Of a stretch of 64,000 bases of DNA, positions 18,413 to 27,610 are shown one piece after another. A model generated the notes under the pieces. It saw only the letters and a list, made by a program, of their open reading frames with translations, ran no database searches and had not been told where the DNA came from. Origin of the DNA: Alistipes montrealensis (GTDB taxonomy: Bacteria; Bacteroidota; Bacteroidia; Bacteroidales; Rikenellaceae); assembly GCF_018362775.1 (NCBI RefSeq), contig NZ_JAGYXY010000001.1, positions 449,126-513,125 of the forward strand, given 5' to 3'. Both the position numbers and the translations under genes were made by a program. Numbering within the stretch: the first letter of the stretch is position 1; every line of letters starts with the position of its first letter.

Positions 18413-20284
18413 TTAATCCTTTATTTCGGAAGAATCCGGACAATCCGACAACTCACGCAATTCGGCCTGCATCTCCCGCGTTTGAACGGACTCGACCTTG
18501 GGCTTATAAGCGGCCGCGCGGCAGGCGGTCACCCGGGCTTTCTCCGTTTGTCCGGTCGAGAAGTAGAGTTTTGCGAGGAGGTATAACGGATAGACACGAT
18601 CCGGAATCATAGAATGGGCATGCAGATATGCTTGCTCCGCCGCCCCCTGGTTTCCCAGGACTTCGTAGTTCTTACCCGCTATATTCCAGAACATCGGATC
18701 GCTGCTGATCTGCATGCCGAGTCCGAGGATTTCGTTGCTCCGCCAGTAATCGCCCGCCTTGTGCAACGCATAGCCATAGTCGTAAAGAAACCGGAAATCC
18801 CACTGCATGGCGGTCAGGAAACGGGCTCCGTCCTCAACGATATAATCATACCGTCCGGAAGAGGCCCAGATGCGGACATCGCTCCATTGCCGGCTGGCAT
18901 TCACCCGCAACTTGCTGCGGCCGTACAACCCCGGCCAGCAGGCAAAGCATCCCGCAAACAACAGCACGCCGAGTGCAAACAGCGCCCCTTTCCGGAAATG
19001 GAATACCGGCTTGCCGCCAACAGCTGCCAGCAGCAGAACGAAAAGCAGGCGCAGGGGCAGCACGCTCCACGGATAGGAGAAGCAGGCAAACAGCGCAGCC
19101 GTCAGCAGTCCGTAGCCGAGCGGATTCCCCTGCCGGATCAGGTTCAGAAAGGCCGTTAGCGTCAACAGGATCAGCAGAATAAACCCGCCGACTCCGGTCT
19201 CGGCCCCGAACTGGAGGTATTCATTGAATCCCGATTCGGGACATCCCGCAACCTGTATCTCTTTTTCAGAGCGTTCTTCTGCGGCAAAATAGGCGGCCTG
19301 TTCCTCACCGAACGCCCCGGCAAAGTTCCCGAGTCCGACGCCGCAAAGCGGATGGCGAAGCATAATACGGGTGTCGATCTTCCACATCAGCAGACGCCCG
19401 TCCGCCGAAGGGCGTTTCAGCAGGTATGCCCCCGTGGCGCCCCCTCCCAGCAGAAGCAGTCCGAGCCCCGAAAACAGGGCCACACGCAGCGGATTCGCCT
19501 GCCAGGCCCGGCGGAAACGGCCGATAAACCCGAGTTCGCAGAGGATCAGCGCCACACATCCGACCGCCGCGGCGATAAGTCCGGCCCGGCTCATCGTGGC
19601 CGGGAGCACGACCACTGCCAGAATCGCCGCTCCCCAACCCAGCAGGTAAGGGGCGACGCCCAGGATCAGGACGGCCGGACGCTGTCGGCGGAACCGGGCC
19701 CACGAACTGAATACGCGGGTTGCAAGACGTTGCCAACGGGCGACACAGGCGATACCGCAGACACCGGCGACAGCGACAAATCCGGCATAAGGACCCGGAT
19801 TGAAGAACGTGCCGGTGATTTTGAACAGGCCGTGGTTCGAATAGGCAAAACCGTAAATCTGGCGTATGCCGATCCATGCCTCGTACATTCCGAAACCGCA
19901 CAGCAACATCAGCAGCACGGTCATGGTCCGCCGCTCGGCCATATAAACGATGCGCAATGCAATGTAGAGCATCGCAAGCTGCAACAGGTCGTCGTACTTC
20001 ACGGGGGCCGACAGCCCGGCACAGCAAAACCGGCTGATCGTGACCCCGGCAAAAAGGAGGGCGGCCAAAAGGTCCGTGCGGTTGAGCCGCAGGGCCGGGC
20101 GGAAAATCGGGCAGAAACAAACGGCCAGCACCAACAAAGCGAGCGTCGCATGGAGCGTCGAAAGCACATTGTCCTGCAAATCCTGGGTCGGCACGTCGAT
20201 GGCCGCAGCCAGCAGACACCAACAGACGGCTCCGAAAAGGAACAGCGCCAAGTAACGGGGCAACCTATTTACATGCTTGATCAT
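18413..20284 (-). CDS. O-antigen ligase/polymerase-like membrane protein with C-terminal TPRs
   Basis: A 623-residue polytopic protein. Roughly the first 440 residues hold about a dozen hydrophobic segments. They include the Wzy_C/WaaL landmark RHPLCGVGLGNFAGAFGEE, which sits in the large periplasmic loop of O-antigen ligases and polymerases. The remaining C-terminal region has TPR-like helices (FLYDYGYALHKAGDYWRSNE, YPLYLLAKLYFSTGQTEKAR). Wzy/WaaL/PglL proteins move lipid-linked glycans to an acceptor. The TPR tail and the absence of sugar-nucleotide genes nearby leave glycosylation of an exported peptide or protein as one option. Its start overlaps the upstream RND stop by 4 bases. Confidence 0.82.
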   Translation of the reverse strand: MIKHVNRLPRYLALFLFGAVCWCLLAAAIDVPTQDLQDNVLSTLHATLALLVLAVCFCPIFRPALRLNRTDLLAALLFAGVTISRFCCAGLSAPVKYDDLLQLAMLYIALRIVYMAERRTMTVLLMLLCGFGMYEAWIGIRQIYGFAYSNHGLFKITGTFFNPGPYAGFVAVAGVCGIACVARWQRLATRVFSSWARFRRQRPAVLILGVAPYLLGWGAAILAVVVLPATMSRAGLIAAAVGCVALILCELGFIGRFRRAWQANPLRVALFSGLGLLLLGGGATGAYLLKRPSADGRLLMWKIDTRIMLRHPLCGVGLGNFAGAFGEEQAAYFAAEERSEKEIQVAGCPESGFNEYLQFGAETGVGGFILLILLTLTAFLNLIRQGNPLGYGLLTAALFACFSYPWSVLPLRLLFVLLLAAVGGKPVFHFRKGALFALGVLLFAGCFACWPGLYGRSKLRVNASRQWSDVRIWASSGRYDYIVEDGARFLTAMQWDFRFLYDYGYALHKAGDYWRSNEILGLGMQISSDPMFWNIAGKNYEVLGNQGAAEQAYLHAHSMIPDRVYPLYLLAKLYFSTGQTEKARVTACRAAAYKPKVESVQTREMQAELRELSDCPDSSEIKD

Positions 20285-23200
20285 CGTGTTTTTCGGGTTT
20301 TATTCGTACGCATCGGAAGGAAAATCGGCAGGTAGACGACCAGCGCCACTATCGAAAACAGCGTTCCGCTGATGGCGGCGACGGCGAATGCGAACCAGAA
20401 AACTTCCTCGGGACCATCGTAAAGGAACGGAACCAGCCCCAACACGGTAGAAACGACGGTCAGCATAATGGGGACGATTTTGTGGTTGTAAGCTTTCAGG
20501 TAGAGCGGGATTCCCCGTTTCAGGGAGGTTTCGGCCCAGTTGTCTTCCTCGTTGATCAGGTAGATACCGGCATTGACGACAATGCCGCACAGCAGGACGA
20601 AGGCGGCGAATCCACCCTGATCGAACACGAAATCCGACCAGCCGAACGTCAGGAAAACCCCGATGAACGAGATCGGGATCATCAGAATGATGACGACCGG
20701 TTTGCGCAGCGATTCGAAGATGACGGCGCACATCGTATAGATGATGGCGATAACCAACAAGATCAGCCACACCTGCTGTTGTTTCTGCTTCTGCCCGAAG
20801 TTGTGCGAGGGAGAATCCGCGCGGAATCCGATCGGCAGCACCTCCTCGTTGAGTCGTTTCACCGTGCGTTCGATCAGGCGCTTCCCGAGTTCGTAAGAAC
20901 CGATGAAGTCGAATCCGACAAGGATTTCGTAGGATTGTTTGTAACGGCGGATTGAAACGCCTGTACGTTGTTTCTCGATCGTCCCGACAGCCGAGAGCTT
21001 CGTGCGCAGCGAGTCGATCCGTACCTGCGCATTGGTTATGTGCCAGCGGTCGAAACGATCTCGGTCGCCCGATTCGAGCACGACCTGTTGCAGTTCGTGG
21101 CCGTCGTAAACCGGCGTCAGGCGCGATTTATAGAGCATCGTACTGAGAATGCGGTAATAATCGGTCACATCGAGCCCGGCCACGGCGATGCGTTCATCGT
21201 CATAGCGGATGTTAAACTCGTTGTGAGGCAGCGTCCAGGCATTGCCGTCCATGATCTCGGGCTCCGCGACACGGCGGTTGAGCGACAGGGAGTCAATCAA
21301 CGCATCGGCATAGGCCGACAGTTGGTCGTAATTGTAACCCCGGAGCCGGATCTGGTTGGGACGGTAACTGCTTACGACGTTGTTGTTGAACGAATTATCG
21401 TCGATGCCCCAGACGCGCCACGTCGCACCGCCGAAATTGATCGCCGCCGCCGTGAGTTCCTGCTTGAGCATCAGGGGAAAAGACGTATAGACAAATTCGG
21501 GTTTAAACGTAATTTCTATCCGGGCGTTGTCGTACGAATAGACGCGCGTGCGAAACATCTCCACCTCGTCGAAACGGCTGATGTAATTTTCCATATGCCG
21601 CACGACTTCGTTGAGTTGCTGCACGGTGCACCCTTCGGCCATGCCGGCATTGACATACAACACCTTCTGTTCCGGTTCGCGGAAATTGTTGTAACGTCCC
21701 GTCGCGGTATTGAACAGGTGGAGCGACGAGCCGAAAACCTTGTCGATGGTCGAGCGATGGTCCGACACGAACCGGCTCTGCATGACGCTGTTATACCATT
21801 CGGAGCGTTTCGGGAGCGGTTTTCCGCCCTTCGCTTCGATCTTGTCGGGCAACAGGAAAACGGGGATGCCGAAGCCCCAGACCAGGATTACGATGAAAAT
21901 CCAGCGGTGGCGGCGTCCCCAGGCGATAAAGCGTCCGTAGAGGTGCGAAAACCGCACGGCGAACCGTCTCCGGCGAACGGAGGAAACCGTCATGCTACGC
22001 CCCAGCGGGAATTTGTCGAGCAATGCGGGGATGAAGAGCAGCGCCACGAGCAGGGAAACGACAAGGTTGATAACGATCACCAGCGAGAAATCGGTCAGAT
22101 TGGCCTGTTGTTTCTCGGGCAGCAGCCAGACGATTCCCAGCGCCCCGATCGTGGTAAGCAGGGCTCCGAGGATCGAGACGAAAACCCGCCGGTCGCGGTA
22201 GTAGCTGTAATGATCGACCATGATGATCGACGTATCGATGATGATGCCGAGCGATACGGTGATGCCTGCCAGCGTATAGATGTGAATGTCCAGCCGGAAC
22301 AGGTTGTAGAAGACCACGGCCACGAGGATATTCACGACGAGCGTCGCCGTGATGATCAGCAGGTAGCGCAGATCGCGGCTGACAAGGTAAACGAACAACA
22401 GCAGGATGGCCACGCACAGCAGCGTACGGAGGTATATCTTCTGCAACTCCCCCGTTACATATTCGGAAGCGTCGTAGGTCAGCGTCGCCGAAAGTTCCGG
22501 CGGGAAAGCCGCCTGCAGGCGGTCCATCTCCTCCCTTACCGCCGCAGCGACGCGCAGCATGTTCGTATGGCCTTCGCAGGAGATGGCAAGGTTGATGGTG
22601 TTCAGTCCGTTGATCCGGAAATAACTCGTCGGCAAGGCTTCGCTCCAGCGCACCGACGCAAAATCGCGCAGGTAGTAAATCCGGTCGCTGCGGCGCAGGA
22701 TGGGGATTTCCCCGAAATCGAGCGACGCGCGGTTACGCAGCTTCAGGACGATACTGTGATCGCTCCCGTCCTCCCCGGGAAGGGTCGTGAGGCCGACTAC
22801 CTCGCTGCGGAAATAGTCCCTGAAAGCGGATGCGAGGTTCGAGGCCGTGATCCCGGTCGCCTCCATGGCCTTGGGATCGAAGGTTATCACCCATTCGAAG
22901 GGCGTAACTCCCGAAAGGGAGACCTTCCCGACCCCTTCGATCCGCGAAAGCGGTGCGGAAACATAATTGGAAACATACTCCTCGATGCGTTCGGACGGAA
23001 GGTCGGCCTTGATGGTGTAGATCAGGGTTTCGGACTCCCGACTGCCCGACGTAGCAAGCGAAATAGCGGGATAGCTGACCTCTTCGGGGAGCTTGGCGTA
23101 GAGGTTACGGATTGCCGAAGCCACCTCGAAACGAGCCGCCGACATATCCGTACCTTTGCGGAACCACACCGTGACGCTTCCCCGCCCTTTCGACGAACGC

Positions 23201-23460
23201 GACGAAACGCTTTCACAGCCGGCGACCGTCGAAAGCGTCCCCTCGATGCGCGAAGTGGCGCCCTGCTCGACCAGCCGCGCCGAGGCGTCGGGCCACGAGA
23301 ACGAGACATCGATCTTCCGTTCGGAAACAGTCGGCGTGTACTGGATATTGAGCATAGGAAGCATCGCGACGCCGATAACCGTCAGCGCCGCCATGATCAG
23401 CAGCACCGAGAAGGCCGGAATTCCGCGGCGCGGGGAGGATATGTTCCGCGGGGCATTCAT
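20281..23460 (-). CDS. RND-family transporter, second subunit of a tandem pair
   Basis: A 1059-residue inner-membrane RND protein with twelve membrane segments in the usual 1+5+1+5 layout and two large periplasmic loops. The signature helices are recognisable, including SLGIIIDTSIIMVDHY (TM4 region) and LLCGIVVNAGIYLINEEDN (TM10 region). In TM4 the first Asp is kept but the second acidic position is Thr, and the usual TM10 Lys position reads Asn. The proton relay therefore differs from AcrB. It starts with a 4-base overlap on the first RND gene, which suggests coupled translation and a heteromeric pump such as MdtBC. The cargo is unknown. Confidence 0.93.
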   Translation of the reverse strand: MNAPRNISSPRRGIPAFSVLLIMAALTVIGVAMLPMLNIQYTPTVSERKIDVSFSWPDASARLVEQGATSRIEGTLSTVAGCESVSSRSSKGRGSVTVWFRKGTDMSAARFEVASAIRNLYAKLPEEVSYPAISLATSGSRESETLIYTIKADLPSERIEEYVSNYVSAPLSRIEGVGKVSLSGVTPFEWVITFDPKAMEATGITASNLASAFRDYFRSEVVGLTTLPGEDGSDHSIVLKLRNRASLDFGEIPILRRSDRIYYLRDFASVRWSEALPTSYFRINGLNTINLAISCEGHTNMLRVAAAVREEMDRLQAAFPPELSATLTYDASEYVTGELQKIYLRTLLCVAILLLFVYLVSRDLRYLLIITATLVVNILVAVVFYNLFRLDIHIYTLAGITVSLGIIIDTSIIMVDHYSYYRDRRVFVSILGALLTTIGALGIVWLLPEKQQANLTDFSLVIVINLVVSLLVALLFIPALLDKFPLGRSMTVSSVRRRRFAVRFSHLYGRFIAWGRRHRWIFIVILVWGFGIPVFLLPDKIEAKGGKPLPKRSEWYNSVMQSRFVSDHRSTIDKVFGSSLHLFNTATGRYNNFREPEQKVLYVNAGMAEGCTVQQLNEVVRHMENYISRFDEVEMFRTRVYSYDNARIEITFKPEFVYTSFPLMLKQELTAAAINFGGATWRVWGIDDNSFNNNVVSSYRPNQIRLRGYNYDQLSAYADALIDSLSLNRRVAEPEIMDGNAWTLPHNEFNIRYDDERIAVAGLDVTDYYRILSTMLYKSRLTPVYDGHELQQVVLESGDRDRFDRWHITNAQVRIDSLRTKLSAVGTIEKQRTGVSIRRYKQSYEILVGFDFIGSYELGKRLIERTVKRLNEEVLPIGFRADSPSHNFGQKQKQQQVWLILLVIAIIYTMCAVIFESLRKPVVIILMIPISFIGVFLTFGWSDFVFDQGGFAAFVLLCGIVVNAGIYLINEEDNWAETSLKRGIPLYLKAYNHKIVPIMLTVVSTVLGLVPFLYDGPEEVFWFAFAVAAISGTLFSIVALVVYLPIFLPMRTNKTRKTR

Positions 23461-26400
23461 CGGCGGGGTCTGTAAATCTCGTAGTAAGCCAGCGGAATGA
23501 AGAAGACACTGACCAGCGTACCGACGATCATACCGCCGATAATGACCAGCGACATCGGGAATTGCAGGTCGGAGCCCATGTCTCCCCGGGAAAGGAAGGG
23601 CACTTCGGCCAAAATCGTCGTAAGCGATGTCATCACGATCGCCTTCAGACGCCGTTTACCGGCCTCCATGATGGCATGTTTGAGTTCCAACCCCTGCCGC
23701 CGCAGCGTATTGATCGTATCGATCTTGAGGATCGAGTCGTTGATGACGATACCCGACACCACGATAAGGCCAATCATCGACATCAGGTTGAGCGTCTGGC
23801 CGAACAGCCACAATATGACCAACGCCCCGAACAGGTCGATGATGATCTCCGAGAGGATGACCCACGGCTGCACCAGCGACTCGAACTGCGCTGCCAAAAT
23901 AAAAAACAGCAACAGCAGGGCTACGACCAGCACGCCGACGAGTTGCCCGACCATGCCGCGGTTGGAGAAATAACTGCCGCTGAAACTCACTTCGAAATGC
24001 TCGTCCCCGGCAACGCACTGCCGGATTGCGGCGATGACGGCCGGCACATCCTTGGCCCGGGGCGCCAGATCCAACGGATAATAGTTGCCCTCAGCCCCTG
24101 CGACGACACTTTTCAGGTCACGGGTCATCGTCTGCCGCATCAGGATGCTCACCGGGATTTCAGCCTTGGAGGTATGGATAAAAGTGTTGCCGAGCAGGTC
24201 GTCGAGATTGCGCAGGTTGTTGCCGATCACGACCGGAAGCGACTCGTCGCCCGTCGTCACCGTGAAGAGCATATTCTCGTTCAGGGCGTTACGCAGCGTC
24301 GTGAGCAAATCCCCGAACGAAACCCCGTAAAGCGCCATCTGCTCGGGCTGTGCGACATAGAGAATGTCTTCCTGCATCGGAACGGGAGGTATCTCCAGGC
24401 CGGGCAATGCGTCCCGGATGCGGTCGATCAGCCGCTGCAACTGGTCCGGATCGGCGCTGCGGCCCGTCGTCGAGCGTAGCCGCGCCGTGAGGACAGCCTC
24501 CCTGTCGGCAAAGATCATGTCGAAGATATTACCCGACACCCCGAACGAACAGCGGGCTTCGGGCGCATGGGCCGCAAGGTAATCGCTCACCGACTGCTGC
24601 ACGGGTTTCACATCGGCGGCATCGTGGCATTTCAGATAAATGGTAGCCTCGGCCACTCCGTTCTCCTCGGTGTGCGAAAGAATGAACTGCTGGATACCGG
24701 CCATGGTCGTGGATTGCAGAATCCGGTCGCCCAGCGACGCGACGAGCGCCTGTGTGCGCCGGCCGTTCTCCTCGGCCGAAATCCGGTCGTTCCAGTCGAT
24801 GCGCACCAGCATATCGCTGTAAGTCATCTGCGGCAGGCGCTCCTTGTCGATGTCCCAGAAAAGGGCCGCCAGTCCCACGATGGAAACGGCGTAGATCGCC
24901 CACATCAGCCAGCGGCGGCGGAAGAACCATTTAAGCCCGGTCTCGTAATATCCGACGATCCGGTCGAACGAAAAACGCTGGAGCCACGGGGTAGGCCGGA
25001 ATGTCTCCTGGCGGTTGTACCACCAGCGGTAATAGACCGGCAGCAAGGTGATGGCGACCCCGTAGGCCACGAAAAGCGTGATAGCGACGGCCATCGCCTG
25101 GTCGTAGAAAAGCGCCCCGGCCATACCGTTGATGAAAATCAGCGGAACAAACACCGCACAGGTCGTGAGTACGGACGAAAGCATCGGGGCGACGACCTCT
25201 TTCGTTCCCCGGGTAACGGCCCGGGTCAGCCCTTCGCCCCGCTGCCACCGGGCGGTAATATTGTCGATGACGACGATCGAGTTGTCGACCATCATACCGA
25301 TTCCGAGGATGAGCCCCGAAAGTGAAACGATGTTGATCGAAATGCCCAGCAGGTAGAAGACCAGCAGCGAAACGATCAGCGTCACGGGGATGGTCAGCAC
25401 CACGAGCGTCGGCGACTTGAGGTCGCACATGAAAAAAAAGATGATCAGACAGGCGAGCAGCGTTCCGAAGAGGATGTTGTTCACCAGGTTCGAGATCGAA
25501 TAGTCGAGCAGTTCGGTCTGGTCGCGCGTAACCGTAAATTCGATATTCGGATAATCGCGGCGGAACTGCCTCAACTGCTTGTTCAACTCCTCCTTGAGCT
25601 TCGACATCCGGGCGTCGGCCTGTTTGATGACTGCCAGGGAAACCGCATCCCGGCCGTCGGAGAGGACCATCCCCTGCCGTTTGCGGGAATGTTCGACAAC
25701 GTCGGCCAGTTCCTTGAGACGGAACAGGCGTCCGTTGATCTTCAGAAAGATGTTCTCAATGTCGCCGCGACCGCTCACTACCGAACGAAACTTCACGCTG
25801 TACTGGTACTCGCCGTCGCGGATCGTGAGGCTGCCCAGCGTCACGTCGGCCTTCTTAAGGGCGCTTTCGATCGTCCCCATCGTAATCCCCGCCTGCCGCA
25901 GTTTTGCTTCGTCGGGGATAATCAGCAGTTCGGGGGCCACCGTGCCGCTCAGGTCCACCATCGCCACTTCGGGCAGTTGCTCGATGCGCTTGGTGATCAC
26001 CTGCGAGGCAAAACGGCTCAGGGCCGAAAATTCGTCCGACACCGGATGCAGTTCATCCCTCGCTCCGGCCGGACGCTCGCCCCGCACCGTCAGGTTGATA
26101 TAGAAGGCCGGAATGTCCGTAACGCTGGCCTTGATCACCTTGGGGCGTTCCAGATCGCGCGGCAGGGAGGAGACCGAACGGTCGATCTTTTCGTTGACCT
26201 CGATAAACAGGTAGTCGATATCCGCCCCCTGCTCGAACGTGAGGCGGATGATGCCGCTGCCTTCGCGGGCCTCGCTGCGAAGATCGGTCAGTTGCGAGAG
26301 CTGGATCAACTGCTGGCGCAGCGGCGTGATGACCGTCTCGTCCAACTGCCGCGCCGGAGTACCCTGCGCCGGAATCTGGATCGTGATATAGGGCGCGTCG

Positions 26401-26513
26401 ACATCCGGGACGAGGGAAACCGGCAGCAGACGGGTGCTCACGACGCCCAGGATGATCAGGACAACGGTGATCATCGTTACGGCAATGGGCCGGTCGAGAA
26501 GTTTGCGCAACAT
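23457..26513 (-). CDS. RND-family transporter, first subunit of a tandem pair
   Basis: A 1018-residue AcrB-like inner-membrane transporter. The N-terminus MLRKLLDRPIAVTMITVVLI is typical of the HAE/HME group. The TM4 motif ILGIGMMVDNSIVVIDN keeps one Asp followed by Asn, and the TM10 region reads VSGIVINDSILKID. It starts 12 bases after the adaptor stop and overlaps the second RND gene by 4 bases. With the adaptor and TolC encoded just upstream it should form a tripartite channel across both membranes. The substrate could be a drug, lipid or peptide; the neighbours favour an exported peptide or conjugate, which is an inference. Confidence 0.94.
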   Translation of the reverse strand: MLRKLLDRPIAVTMITVVLIILGVVSTRLLPVSLVPDVDAPYITIQIPAQGTPARQLDETVITPLRQQLIQLSQLTDLRSEAREGSGIIRLTFEQGADIDYLFIEVNEKIDRSVSSLPRDLERPKVIKASVTDIPAFYINLTVRGERPAGARDELHPVSDEFSALSRFASQVITKRIEQLPEVAMVDLSGTVAPELLIIPDEAKLRQAGITMGTIESALKKADVTLGSLTIRDGEYQYSVKFRSVVSGRGDIENIFLKINGRLFRLKELADVVEHSRKRQGMVLSDGRDAVSLAVIKQADARMSKLKEELNKQLRQFRRDYPNIEFTVTRDQTELLDYSISNLVNNILFGTLLACLIIFFFMCDLKSPTLVVLTIPVTLIVSLLVFYLLGISINIVSLSGLILGIGMMVDNSIVVIDNITARWQRGEGLTRAVTRGTKEVVAPMLSSVLTTCAVFVPLIFINGMAGALFYDQAMAVAITLFVAYGVAITLLPVYYRWWYNRQETFRPTPWLQRFSFDRIVGYYETGLKWFFRRRWLMWAIYAVSIVGLAALFWDIDKERLPQMTYSDMLVRIDWNDRISAEENGRRTQALVASLGDRILQSTTMAGIQQFILSHTEENGVAEATIYLKCHDAADVKPVQQSVSDYLAAHAPEARCSFGVSGNIFDMIFADREAVLTARLRSTTGRSADPDQLQRLIDRIRDALPGLEIPPVPMQEDILYVAQPEQMALYGVSFGDLLTTLRNALNENMLFTVTTGDESLPVVIGNNLRNLDDLLGNTFIHTSKAEIPVSILMRQTMTRDLKSVVAGAEGNYYPLDLAPRAKDVPAVIAAIRQCVAGDEHFEVSFSGSYFSNRGMVGQLVGVLVVALLLLFFILAAQFESLVQPWVILSEIIIDLFGALVILWLFGQTLNLMSMIGLIVVSGIVINDSILKIDTINTLRRQGLELKHAIMEAGKRRLKAIVMTSLTTILAEVPFLSRGDMGSDLQFPMSLVIIGGMIVGTLVSVFFIPLAYYEIYRPRR

Positions 26514-26525
26514 AAGCGTTCCCGT

Positions 26526-27602
26526 TTAGCGATTGCCGCCGAGCGTGACTTCCGAACCGTCGGCCAGATTCAGGTTTCCCGAAACGATCACCAGGTCGCC
26601 CGGATTGAGTTCGGCCCCGCGATCGGTATTTGCCTCGACGACGTATTCGCGGCTGTTGGCCAGCGAGGTGTGGACGTAGGTCCACTGCGCCTTACCGTCC
26701 TTATAGCGGAACAGGACTTCCAGGTTGTCGCGGATGACCACCGCGTTCTTCGGCACGACCAACCGGCCGGGAACGCGCTGCCGCACGGCGACACGCACGT
26801 TCATACCGTCGGCCAGCGTCCCGTCGTTGCCGACCTCGGCGTCGACCTGCACCTGTCCGTGTTCGTCGATCGAGGGATTGACGGCCAGAATGCGGCCCCG
26901 AACCTCTTTGCGCAGATCGGCGAACGGACTCACGGCGACCTCCATGCCCGGACGCAGCAATCCGTATTCGGATTCGAGTACCGTAAACCGAACGTTGAAA
27001 CGACTGTCGTCGAGCAGGGTGCAGAACTCCCCTTTCGATTTTTCATAGACCTGCTGTTCCACGTCGGCTACTTTCCCCGCAAAAGGAGCCCGCAGCGAAC
27101 ACTGCTCCAGACTCCGGAGGGCGCTCCGGAGCGAAGCCGTAGCATCGGCGTAGCCCGAGCGGATACGCGCCAACTGTACGACTTCGGCCGGAGGAGTGAT
27201 GGTGTCGCCGAGCGGATAGCCCTGCCCCACGAGCACGTCGAAAAATCCCAGCCGGGCTTTGTCCAGGGCCAGTTGCGCCTTGTGCAACTGAAGGGCGTAT
27301 TCCGTCGTATCGAGCCGGGCGATCAAACTGCCCTGCCCCACCCGGGCGCCGTTTTTCGCATCGATAACGGCGATAACTCCCGAAACCGGAAACGACAGCG
27401 TACTGCGCCGCGAGGCGATCAGGCGACCGTTGCTGATCAACTCGCGCTGGAAATCGCGCCGCTGCAACGTGTCGACCGTCACCTGGTTGTATTCGATCCG
27501 GTGCTGCATCCGGTCGACCGAAGCATCCGTTTTCTCTTTTTTCGTCTTGCCGCAGCTCCCGAGGAGCGCGGCACAGAGCATCCACAGCGTGTATTGTTTC
27601 AT
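26526..27602 (-). CDS. RND periplasmic adaptor (membrane fusion) lipoprotein
   Basis: A 358-residue HlyD/AcrA-type adaptor anchored as a lipoprotein (MKQYTLWMLCAALLGSCGK). The barrel-sandwich hybrid halves are visible at about 65-100 (SGVIAVIDAKNGARVGQGSLIARLDTTE, split around the hairpin) and about 165-185 (RAPFAGKVADVEQQ). The beta-barrel and membrane-proximal domains (VPGRLVVPKNAVV, VVSGNLNLADGSEV) follow. The alpha-hairpin is short. It sits 8 bases after the TolC stop and 12 before the first RND gene, as expected for the linker of one tripartite complex. Confidence 0.94.
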   Translation of the reverse strand: MKQYTLWMLCAALLGSCGKTKKEKTDASVDRMQHRIEYNQVTVDTLQRRDFQRELISNGRLIASRRSTLSFPVSGVIAVIDAKNGARVGQGSLIARLDTTEYALQLHKAQLALDKARLGFFDVLVGQGYPLGDTITPPAEVVQLARIRSGYADATASLRSALRSLEQCSLRAPFAGKVADVEQQVYEKSKGEFCTLLDDSRFNVRFTVLESEYGLLRPGMEVAVSPFADLRKEVRGRILAVNPSIDEHGQVQVDAEVGNDGTLADGMNVRVAVRQRVPGRLVVPKNAVVIRDNLEVLFRYKDGKAQWTYVHTSLANSREYVVEANTDRGAELNPGDLVIVSGNLNLADGSEVTLGGNR

Positions 27603-27610
27603 AGCAGGGG

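Noticed and set aside
20968..23475. Long + strand open frame opposite the second RND gene
   Set aside because: Arg/Asp/Gln-rich, low-complexity translation typical of antisense frames in GC-rich genes; no family features.
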